From Hymenobacter sp. UV11 (lineage in GTDB: Bacteria > Bacteroidota > Bacteroidia > Cytophagales > Hymenobacteraceae), in contig NZ_SRII01000002.1 of the NCBI RefSeq assembly GCF_004684095.1, positions 496,692 through 560,691 on the forward strand: a stretch of 64,000 nt of DNA, read 5' to 3'. The notes below the pieces were generated by a model that did not search any database, was not told where the DNA came from, and worked only from the letters and a program-made list of their open reading frames with translations. Below, piece by piece: positions 45,039 to 53,305 of this stretch. Position 1 is the stretch's first letter, and each line of letters starts with the position of its first letter. A program made the translations under genes and the position numbers.

Positions 45039-46544
45039 ATGAAACGTCTCTTCTTCCTCTTAACCCTGGCCGGCGGGCTGGCCCTGGGCGGCTGCGAAAA
45101 GGACCTGGACCAAACGCCGATTTCGAACGGCTCGGTGCCAGATTTCTACAAGACGGCCGCCGACTTTGACCAGGCCATGACGGCCGTGTACAGCCAGCTG
45201 CGCGGCTACCCCGACCGCGAGGTTATCCTCTCGGAGCTGCGCTCGGATAACATCTACGGTATCAGCGCCATCGGCTCGCGCGACTGGGACCCCATCAACA
45301 ACTTCTCGGCCTCGCTGCTGCCCATCAACCCCTACGTGTCCGACGCCTGGGCCTCGGACTACTCGGCCATTTTTCGGGCCAATACCTTGCTCGACCAGTT
45401 GGCCGCCAACGGCGCGGTGGCCGGCTCGCTGCGGGCCCGCTACGAGGGCGAGGCCAAGTTTATCCGGGCCTTTATGTACTTCGATTTGGTGCGCAAGTTT
45501 GGCAAGGTGCCCGTCATTGACAAGTCGCTCCTGCCGCAGGACGTGAGCACGATTCCGCGCAGCGACGTGCCGGCCGTGTATGCGCTCATCATTTCCGACC
45601 TGCAAACGGCCATTGCCAACCTGCCGGTGTCGTACACGGGCAATAACATTGGCCGGGCCACGGCGGGCGCCGCCAAGGGCATTTTGGCGCAGGTGTACCT
45701 CACCCGCTCGGGCCCCACCTACGGCATCAACGGCCCCGGCCTGGCCAGCAACGAGTACGACAAGGCAGCGGTGCTGCTCGACGATATTATTGCCGCCCGC
45801 GGCACGGCCCGCTACGCCCTGCAACCCACCTACGCCGGCATCTTTTCGCCCACCGCCGAGAATAATTCGGAGGTGCTGTTTGATATTCAATACATTGCCA
45901 ACGGCTCGGTGGGCGGCTCATTTCCCAACGTGGTGGTACCCGATGGCTACTACGGCCTGCTGGGCCTCACCTTCACGGCCGGCTCGGTCGAAATCAAGCC
46001 CTGCTCCAATGACTTGGTGAATACGTCCTACGCCGCCACCGACCTGCGCAAGACCTTCAACATCCAGACCGGCTACACTTACCAGAATATTACGGACGTG
46101 CGGCCCTTCTGCAAAAAGTATGTGAACGTGGCCGCCAAGGGCGTGAGCCGCACCGACTGGGGCATCAACTACATCGCGCTGCGCTACGCCGATATCCTCA
46201 TGATGAAGGCCGAATGCCTGGTGCGGGGGGTAGGCGGCACCGCCACCGATGCCGCCACGCTGCTCACGCCCATCCGCACCCGCGCCGGCCAGCCGGCCCT
46301 CACCACCCTCACCCTGGAAAGCCTGATGGAGGAGCGCCGCCGCGAGTTTGCCGGCGAAAACCTGCGCTGGAACGACCTCATGCGCTCGGGCCTGGCCCTG
46401 ACCGTGATGAACGCCTGGGTGCCCAAGGACGACGTGAACAACAAAATCACCCGCCCCATCACCAGCAACCTGCTGCTCTATCCCGTGCCGCAGGTCGAGC
46501 TCAGCTCGGCCCCCGGCCTCTACGACCAGAACCCCGGCTACTAA
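45039..46544 (+). CDS. SusD/RagB-type glycan-binding lipoprotein (second pair)
   Basis: The 501-residue protein has a lipoprotein signal ending LALGGCEK (Cys19) and then DLDQTPISNGSVPDFYKTAADF, as in SusD proteins. Later landmarks are ALRYADILMMKAECLVRG, LTPIRTRAGQP, LMEERRREFAGENLRWNDLMRSG and YPVPQVELSSAPGLYDQNPGY. It starts 40 bp after SusC and acts with it at the cell surface. Confidence 0.95.
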   Translation: MKRLFFLLTLAGGLALGGCEKDLDQTPISNGSVPDFYKTAADFDQAMTAVYSQLRGYPDREVILSELRSDNIYGISAIGSRDWDPINNFSASLLPINPYVSDAWASDYSAIFRANTLLDQLAANGAVAGSLRARYEGEAKFIRAFMYFDLVRKFGKVPVIDKSLLPQDVSTIPRSDVPAVYALIISDLQTAIANLPVSYTGNNIGRATAGAAKGILAQVYLTRSGPTYGINGPGLASNEYDKAAVLLDDIIAARGTARYALQPTYAGIFSPTAENNSEVLFDIQYIANGSVGGSFPNVVVPDGYYGLLGLTFTAGSVEIKPCSNDLVNTSYAATDLRKTFNIQTGYTYQNITDVRPFCKKYVNVAAKGVSRTDWGINYIALRYADILMMKAECLVRGVGGTATDAATLLTPIRTRAGQPALTTLTLESLMEERRREFAGENLRWNDLMRSGLALTVMNAWVPKDDVNNKITRPITSNLLLYPVPQVELSSAPGLYDQNPGY

Positions 46545-46639
46545 CCTGGTATTTCCCGGCGCCCTGCTACAAGCCCGGCCTTTGTAGAAGATACTTCTGC
46601 GAAGGCCGGGCTTGTGCGTGGCCGCCGGGCGCCACAGTA

Positions 46640-46648
46640 CAGGAGAGT
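46640..46648 (+). promoter_or_regulatory. CAGGAGAGT element upstream of the second GH2 gene
   Basis: CACAGTACAGGAGAGTAAGC lies 53-61 bp before ATG 46701, so the GH2 gene can be started independently of SusCD. A short GC-rich hairpin (around AAGCCCGGCC / GGCCGGGCTT, 46570-46611) precedes it and may end the SusCD transcript. Confidence 0.6.
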
Positions 46649-46700
46649 AAGCGCGGGCGAGCGCGTTTTCTTCGTCTATCCTTTTCCCACCCTACCCCCT

Positions 46701-49700
46701 ATGCTGAGCCCAAGTTCTTGCCAGTGGCGCTGTTCGGTGTGGTGGCTGTGCCTGCTGTGGCTGGGCAGCCTGGCTACCCCCGCGCTGGCCGCCGGCCGCA
46801 CCACCTACAACTTTAACCCCGGCTGGCGCGTGCTGGTGGGTGACCCCGCCGAGGCCGCTACCTCCACCTTTGACGACAAAGGCTGGAAAGCCGTGACGCT
46901 GCCCTACGCCTGGAACGAGGACGAGGCGTTTAGCAAAGACATCAAGGACCTGAGCACCGGCGTGGCCTGGTACCGCAAGCACTTCCGGCTGCCGGCCGGG
47001 GCGGCGGGGCAGCGGGTGGTTATCGAGTTTGAGGGCGTGCGGCTAGCGGGCGAGTTTTACCTGAACGGCCATGCCTTGGGCCGCCACGAAAACGGCGTGA
47101 TGGCCGTGGGCTACGACCTCACGCCCTTTTTGCAGCCCGCAGGTCAGGACAACGTGCTGGCCGTGTGCACCGACAACGACTGGGATTACAAGGAGAAAGC
47201 CACCGGCCAGGCCTACCAGTGGAGCAACCGCAACTTCAACGCCAACTACGGCGGCATTCCCAAAAACGTGCGCCTGCACCTAATGGACTCCCTGCACCAG
47301 ACGCTGCCGCTGTTTTCGGCGCTGGGTACCACGGGCGTGTACGTCTACGCCCAGGGCTTCGACGTGGCGGCCGGCCGGGCCACGGTGGTGGCCGAAGCGC
47401 AGGTGAAAAACGAGGGGGTAGGGCCCCGCACCTTTCGCTTCGAAGCCACGGTGGCCGACAACGAAGGTAAAATTATCGGCACGCTGCGCGGCGGCGAAAC
47501 CTCCCTACCCCCCGGCCAAACTGCCACCGTGCGCGCCCGCGCCCCGCTGGCGGGCCTGCACTTCTGGAGCTGGGGCTACGGCTATTTATACACGGTTTCT
47601 ACTCGATTAGTAATTGACAATAAGGTAGTTGATGAAGTTAAAACCCGCACTGGCTTTCGTAAAACGGAGTTTGCCGGCGGCCTCATCCGGCTGAACGACC
47701 GGGTGATGCAGGTGCACGGCTACGCCCAGCGCACCAGCAACGAGTGGCCCGCCGTAGGCCTGGGTGTGCCCGCCTGGCTGAGCGACTACAGCAACGGCCT
47801 GATGGTGAGCGGCAACGCCAACCTGGTGCGCTGGATGCACGTCACGCCCTGGAAGCAGGACATCGAGTCGTGCGATAGGGTAGGGCTGCCGCAGGCTATG
47901 CCCGCCGGCGACGCCGAAAAAGACGTGGCCGACCGCCGCTGGGGCCAGCGCTTGGAACTCATGCGCGACGCTATCATTTACAACCGCAATAACCCCAGCA
48001 TCCTGTTTTACGAGTGCGGCAACGAGAGCATCAGCGCCGCCCACATGCAGGAATTGAAGGACATTCGGGACCAGTACGACCCGCACGGGGGTAGGGCCAT
48101 CGGCTCGCGCGAGATGCTGGATATTGCGCAGGCGGAGTACGGCGGCGAGATGCTCTACATCAACAAAAGCGCCGGTAAGCCGCTGTGGGCCATGGAGTAC
48201 TCGCGCGACGAGGCCCTGCGCAAATACTGGGACGAACTGACGCCGCCCTACCATAAAGATGGCGCCGGCCCGCCCTACAAAGGTGCCAGCGCGGCCGAGT
48301 ACAACCGCAACCAGGACTCGCAGGCCCGCGAGGACGTCATGCGCTGGTACGACTACTGGCACGAGCGGCCTGGCACCGGCACCCGCAGCAGCGCGGGCGG
48401 CGTCAACATCGTGTTTTCGGACACCAACACGCACTACCGGGGCGAAGAAAACTACCGCCGCAGCGGCGAAGTCGATGCCCTGCGCATCGCCAAAGACGGC
48501 TTTTTTGCTCACCAAGTAATGTGGGACGGCTGGGTCGAGCCGGAGCACTCGCGCACGCACATTATCGGCCATTGGAACTACGCGGCGGGGGTAGTGAAGA
48601 ACGTGGACGTGGTGTCGAACGGCGAAAAAGTCAAGCTGTTTCTCAACGGCAAGTCGCTGGGTTTCGGGCAGCAGAGCCACCGGTTCCTGTTCACTTTCAA
48701 GGATGTGGCCTGGCAGCCTGGCACGCTGCGCGCCGTGAGCTATGATGCGGCTGGCAAATCCGTGAGCGAAGCCGAGCACCAGACCGCCGGTCCCGCCGTG
48801 TCCCTGCGCCTCACCCCGATGACCGGCCCCGCCGGCCTGCACGCCGACGGCGCCGACCTCGCCCTGGTGCAAGTGGAAGCCGTGGACGCCCAGGGTCACC
48901 GCTGCCCCACGGCGCTCAACCTGGTCAGCTTTAGTCTGAGTGGTCCAGCCGAGTGGCGCGGCGGCCTCGCCCAAGGCCCCGGCAACTACGTCTTATCCAA
49001 GGCTTTGCCTGTAGAAGGGGGCGCGAATCGGGTGCTCATCCGCACCACCACGCAGGCCGGGACCATTGGCCTCACGGCCACTGCCGACGGGTTGAAGCCG
49101 GCGGCAATTAAATTAAAATCGCAGCCGGTGCTGGTGCAGCACGGCCTGGCTACCCAGCTGCCGGGCGCCGACCTGCCGGCGCGGCTGGACCGCGGCCCTA
49201 CCCCGGCGGGGCCGTCGTACGTGGTGTCGCGGGTGGCGGTGCCGATTGTCGCCGTCACGGCTAGCTCCAACGCGGCCAACGCGGCTTTTAGCTTCGACGA
49301 CAACGAGTTATCGGAGTGGATTTCGGGTCGCCGGGACGCCCAGCCCTGGATTGAGTACGCGCTGGCCCGGCCCGCTGCCATCAGTCAGGTGGCCTTGAAG
49401 CTGACCGGCTGGCGCACCAGCACCTACCCGCTACGCATTTTGGTGGATGGCCAGGAGGTGTTCCGGGGTACCAGCGAGCGCAGCCTGGGGTATTTCACGG
49501 CCGTTTTTCCGGCGCGCACCGGCCAGCGGCTGCGCATCGAGCTGGCCGGCAAGACCCAGGCCAAGGACGCCTTCAATATCATGGAGCTGGAAACCCCGAA
49601 GGTGCCCACCGCCGCCACCGACCAGCCCGGCCCGCCCGGTACGCTTGGTTTGGTCGAAGTGGAGGTATATGAAAAGCCGGCCGCCGCACCCACCCCGTAG
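46701..49700 (+). CDS. Large GH2 glycosidase with C-terminal discoidin-like domain
   Basis: The 999-residue protein starts at ATG 46701 and has a signal peptide (about 1-33). GH2 domains follow: jelly-roll (YNFNPGWRV, GVAWYRKHFRLP), Ig-like, TIM barrel with acid/base Glu442 (YECGNESIS) and nucleophile Glu499 (WAMEYSRDE), then Ig-like domains and an F5/8 type C-like binding domain near 855-960 (SSNAANAAFSFDDNELSEWIS). The specificity is not given by the sequence; beta-galactoside or a rhamnogalacturonan-II linkage are both possible. The next gene starts 3 bp after its stop. Confidence 0.88.
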   Translation: MLSPSSCQWRCSVWWLCLLWLGSLATPALAAGRTTYNFNPGWRVLVGDPAEAATSTFDDKGWKAVTLPYAWNEDEAFSKDIKDLSTGVAWYRKHFRLPAGAAGQRVVIEFEGVRLAGEFYLNGHALGRHENGVMAVGYDLTPFLQPAGQDNVLAVCTDNDWDYKEKATGQAYQWSNRNFNANYGGIPKNVRLHLMDSLHQTLPLFSALGTTGVYVYAQGFDVAAGRATVVAEAQVKNEGVGPRTFRFEATVADNEGKIIGTLRGGETSLPPGQTATVRARAPLAGLHFWSWGYGYLYTVSTRLVIDNKVVDEVKTRTGFRKTEFAGGLIRLNDRVMQVHGYAQRTSNEWPAVGLGVPAWLSDYSNGLMVSGNANLVRWMHVTPWKQDIESCDRVGLPQAMPAGDAEKDVADRRWGQRLELMRDAIIYNRNNPSILFYECGNESISAAHMQELKDIRDQYDPHGGRAIGSREMLDIAQAEYGGEMLYINKSAGKPLWAMEYSRDEALRKYWDELTPPYHKDGAGPPYKGASAAEYNRNQDSQAREDVMRWYDYWHERPGTGTRSSAGGVNIVFSDTNTHYRGEENYRRSGEVDALRIAKDGFFAHQVMWDGWVEPEHSRTHIIGHWNYAAGVVKNVDVVSNGEKVKLFLNGKSLGFGQQSHRFLFTFKDVAWQPGTLRAVSYDAAGKSVSEAEHQTAGPAVSLRLTPMTGPAGLHADGADLALVQVEAVDAQGHRCPTALNLVSFSLSGPAEWRGGLAQGPGNYVLSKALPVEGGANRVLIRTTTQAGTIGLTATADGLKPAAIKLKSQPVLVQHGLATQLPGADLPARLDRGPTPAGPSYVVSRVAVPIVAVTASSNAANAAFSFDDNELSEWISGRRDAQPWIEYALARPAAISQVALKLTGWRTSTYPLRILVDGQEVFRGTSERSLGYFTAVFPARTGQRLRIELAGKTQAKDAFNIMELETPKVPTAATDQPGPPGTLGLVEVEVYEKPAAAPTP

Positions 49701-49703
49701 CCT

Positions 49704-52700
49704 ATGCACTTGATGATGAAATATTTCGGCGTGCTGCTGGCTTGGCTGCTGCTGAGGGAAGTAGGGCAGGCGAAGCCCGCGCCTACCCCCCCGTTGTGGC
49801 ACAACCAACCACGCACGCTGCGCTACCGTCCCGAGGGCACTGATTTTGTCATCGCCAACGGTACGCACCGCTTCAACCGTGCCCTGTACGGCACCCACAC
49901 CGCCTTCCGCGTCGAGGCCGGCGACCTGCCCGAGTTTGCTCTCTATCTGCCCGGTATGGGCGGCAACCTGAAATTCGGCCTGCTGGCCAACGGCCAGAGC
50001 AAGTGGTTGATACAGGCCGAGAATATCACGGCCCGCTACCGGCCGGGCCTGATGCTGTACGATATCACCGACCCGCTGCTAGGCCCCGGCCGGCTGCACC
50101 TCGAAGTGCAGGCCCTAGCCGATGCCGAAGGGGTAGTAATTAAGGTGCAGGTTGAAAACGTACCGGCCAAAAACGTGCAGTTGCTGTGGGCCTTCGGCGG
50201 CGCGTCGGGCAAGAAATTCAGCCGCGACGGCGACCTCGGCGCTGACCCCGAATCGAGCTTTTACCTGAAGCCGGAATATTGCCAGGGCAATGTTTTTACG
50301 CTGGCCGGCAGCACGTTCAGTTTGTTGTACGGGGTAGGGGATAAGCCGCCCAAAGTGGCGCCGCCCACTCCGCTCGCGCCCAAGGTTTTGGCTGGGGTAG
50401 GGCCGCCCGCGGCTAAACTCCGCTTGGCCGATGCTGCGCAGCAGGCGTCGCCGGCGCAGCTGCTGGCGTCGGCGGCCACCTCGGCCGCGCCGGTGGTGGT
50501 GGGGGTAGGGCCGGTGCGCGCTGGCGAGGCGCTGTACTTCGCGGTGCAGAAGCCGGAGGGAGCTAAAATTTTAATCTATAAGGAATTGCCGGCCGCATTT
50601 ACCCGTGCCGAGGTGGCCCGCGCGGCGCTGGCGGCCCGGGTGGTAATCAGCACGCCCGACCCCTACCTGAACACGCTGGGCGGGGCCCTGGCGGTGGCCG
50701 CCGATGCCATTTGGGAGGCGCCCTCATACCTGCACGGCGCGGTGGCCTGGCGCATCCGCCTCAACGGCTGGCGCGGCCCCTACGCCGCCGACCCGCTGGG
50801 CTGGAGCGACCGCGCCGCGCTGCATTTTCGCAGCTACGCGCAGTCGCAGCTCACCGCCCCCGCCAGCGGCCCGGTAGTGCCCGATACGGCCCGGCACCTG
50901 GCCCGGCAGCTGGAGCAGCTGGGCACGGCGGTGTTCAGCAGCGGCTACATCAGCCGCAATCCTGGCGGCGATTTTCGGCCTCACCACTACGATATGAACC
51001 TGGTGTTCATCGACGCGCTGCTGCGCCACCTGCGCTGGACCGGCGACCTGGCTTTCGGGCGCGAGATGTGGCCGGTTATACAGCGCCACCTGGCCTGGGA
51101 GAAGCGCAATTTTGACCCCGACGGCGACGGCCTTTACGATGCCTACGCCGCCATTTGGGCCAGCGACGCGCTGCAATACAGCGGCGGCGCCGTGACCCAC
51201 ACGTCGGCCTATAATTACTTCGCCAACCAACAAGCCGCTGAGCTGGCCGCGCTGCTCGGGGCCGACCCCGCGCCCTATCGCCAAGAGGCCGCCCGCATTC
51301 ACCGGGCCCTGCAAAGCCGGCTTTGGCTGCCCGCGCTGGGCTGGTACGCCGAGTATCAGGATAGATTGGGGCGGAAGGCCTTGCACCCCAGCGCCGGCCT
51401 CTGGACCATCTACCACGCCCTCGATTCGGCGGTGCCCGATGCCTTCCAGGCCTACCAGGCCACGCGCTACGTCGATACCGAGATTCCGCACATTCCGGTG
51501 CGGGCCGCCGGGCTGCCCGATGCGGGCTACTACCTGCTTTCGACCACCAACTGGCAACCCTACGACTGGTCGCTGAACAACGTGGTGCTGGCTGAAAACC
51601 TGCACATGACGCTGGGCTACTGGCAAGCCGGCCGCCGCGACGATGCCTTTTTACTCTGGAAAAGCGCCTTGCTCGAAAGCATGTACCTGGGCAGCAGCCC
51701 CGGCAATTTCCAGCAGATTTCGTTCTACGACGCCAACCGCGGCGAGCTATACCGCGACTTTGCCGACCCCATCGGCGTGGCCGCCCGCTCGCTGGTCGAG
51801 GGCCTGTTTGGCCTGCGCCCCGACGCCCTGCACGACACCCTGCGCGTGCGCCCCGGCCTACCCACCGCCTGGGACTCAGCCTCCCTGAAAGTGCCCGATA
51901 TTACGTTTCGCTACCGCCGCCAGGGCCCGCGCGAAACGTACACCGTGGCCCAGCGGCTCCCGAAACTGCTGGCGCTCCAGCTGCAAGTACCCGCCCTGGC
52001 CGACCACGTTGTTTCGGTGACGGTGAACGGCCGGCCCGCCCGCTGGCGCACGGTGGCCGCCGCCGTGGGGCGGCCGCTTATCGAAGTCAGCAGCGCGCCT
52101 ACCCCCCGCTACGTGGTCGAAGTGGCGTGGCAGGGCGCCGCGCCCGACGCCGCGCCGGCCGGGCAAATGCTGGCGATGGGCGCAGCCTTCACGGCCGCGT
52201 TTACTCACGCCCGCATCGGCGCTATTGCGAACCCGCAGCAGGTGCTTCGCCAGCCGCAAGTCAGCGGCTCCACCCTCACGGCGCAGGTGGCCGGAGTGGC
52301 CGGCGGGCGCACGGCTTTCGCGCAGCTGAAACAAGGGGAATTGACGTGGTGGGAACCGCTGAAAACCACGGTTCAAAAACCCCTAATGCCCGCCGCTCAA
52401 GCTGCTTCAGCCACGCCTACCACTTGGGAAACCATTGACCTCAGCGCTGCTTATAATGACCGGGTGACGCAGATTTTCCAGCATAACTACCTCGCGCCCC
52501 GCGCCGAAACGGCTACGCTGGAGCTGCCCACCCAGGGCATCGGCAACTGGTGCTACCCCCTCATTCAGGCCAACATTGACGACAGCGGCCTGCGCCAACT
52601 GGCGGGCGGACAGAACGAAATCCGGCTGCCGAATGGGGTTCCTTTGCGCACGCCGGGGTGGGTAGGGGCGAAGAATATCCTGTTCGTGTCGCAGTGGGAT

Positions 52701-53144
52701 AATTATCCGCGCCAGGCCACCGTGCCGCTGCGCGGCCGCGCCGCCCGCGCCGTGCTGCTGCTGGCCGGTAGCACCAGCGCCATGCAAAGCCAATTTGTTA
52801 ACGGGGAAGTAGTAATCGCCTACGCCGATGGCACTACCGCCACGCTGCTCCTGCGCAACCCCGACACCTGGTGGCCCATCGAGCAGGACTACGCGGAGGA
52901 CGGCTTTGCCTTTCAAATTGGAGCCCCCAAGCCCTACCGCGTCCACCTCAAAACCGGCCTCATCACCAAGGATTTCAGCCAGTACACCAGTATTAAAGGC
53001 TACAGTACCCGCGCCATTGATGGCGGCGCGGCCACGGTGCTGGAGCTGCCGCTCGACCCCGGCAAGCAACTCAAAAGCCTCACCGTAAAGGCCCTGGCTA
53101 ATGATGTAGTTATTGGTCTAATGAGCGTGACGCTAGGGCGGTGA
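49704..53144 (+). CDS. Very large unassigned (alpha/alpha)6-type glycosidase (DUF4450-like)
   Basis: The 1146-residue protein has a signal peptide; ATG 49704 or 49713 could start it. The N-terminal third is beta-rich (ANGTHRFNRALYGTHTAFRVEAGDLPEFALYLPG) and recalls DUF4450 proteins. The middle looks like a six-hairpin barrel: YISRNPGGDFRPHHYDMNLVFID, FDPDGDGLYDAYAAIWASDAL, WYAEYQD, NWQPYDWSLNNVVLAENLH. A third beta-rich part of about 330 residues follows. I cannot place it in a CAZy family; the tight link to GH2 (3 bp) suggests successive cuts on one side chain. Confidence 0.75.
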   Translation: MHLMMKYFGVLLAWLLLREVGQAKPAPTPPLWHNQPRTLRYRPEGTDFVIANGTHRFNRALYGTHTAFRVEAGDLPEFALYLPGMGGNLKFGLLANGQSKWLIQAENITARYRPGLMLYDITDPLLGPGRLHLEVQALADAEGVVIKVQVENVPAKNVQLLWAFGGASGKKFSRDGDLGADPESSFYLKPEYCQGNVFTLAGSTFSLLYGVGDKPPKVAPPTPLAPKVLAGVGPPAAKLRLADAAQQASPAQLLASAATSAAPVVVGVGPVRAGEALYFAVQKPEGAKILIYKELPAAFTRAEVARAALAARVVISTPDPYLNTLGGALAVAADAIWEAPSYLHGAVAWRIRLNGWRGPYAADPLGWSDRAALHFRSYAQSQLTAPASGPVVPDTARHLARQLEQLGTAVFSSGYISRNPGGDFRPHHYDMNLVFIDALLRHLRWTGDLAFGREMWPVIQRHLAWEKRNFDPDGDGLYDAYAAIWASDALQYSGGAVTHTSAYNYFANQQAAELAALLGADPAPYRQEAARIHRALQSRLWLPALGWYAEYQDRLGRKALHPSAGLWTIYHALDSAVPDAFQAYQATRYVDTEIPHIPVRAAGLPDAGYYLLSTTNWQPYDWSLNNVVLAENLHMTLGYWQAGRRDDAFLLWKSALLESMYLGSSPGNFQQISFYDANRGELYRDFADPIGVAARSLVEGLFGLRPDALHDTLRVRPGLPTAWDSASLKVPDITFRYRRQGPRETYTVAQRLPKLLALQLQVPALADHVVSVTVNGRPARWRTVAAAVGRPLIEVSSAPTPRYVVEVAWQGAAPDAAPAGQMLAMGAAFTAAFTHARIGAIANPQQVLRQPQVSGSTLTAQVAGVAGGRTAFAQLKQGELTWWEPLKTTVQKPLMPAAQAASATPTTWETIDLSAAYNDRVTQIFQHNYLAPRAETATLELPTQGIGNWCYPLIQANIDDSGLRQLAGGQNEIRLPNGVPLRTPGWVGAKNILFVSQWDNYPRQATVPLRGRAARAVLLLAGSTSAMQSQFVNGEVVIAYADGTTATLLLRNPDTWWPIEQDYAEDGFAFQIGAPKPYRVHLKTGLITKDFSQYTSIKGYSTRAIDGGAATVLELPLDPGKQLKSLTVKALANDVVIGLMSVTLGR

Positions 53145-53158
53145 ACCCAAGCGGGAGA

Positions 53159-53305
53159 ACCTCACCCCCCAGCCCCCTCTCCAAAAAAGAGGGGGAGCCA
53201 GCCGATTATAGAAGTAATCGCTTGATTTTATGAAAAATTATTCTTCAACCATAAAAATGACGTCCGGCTCCCCCTCTTTTTTGGAGAGGGGACTGGGGGG
53301 TGAGG
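53159..53305. repeat. Family A inverted repeat (A6), running into a gene
   Basis: The arms 53159-53199 and 53266-53305 are inverted copies (CCTCACCCCCCAGCCCC; inner CCAAAAAAG matched by CTTTTTTGG) with an unusually long 66-bp loop. The right arm and part of the loop lie inside the open frame of the next gene. Confidence 0.92.
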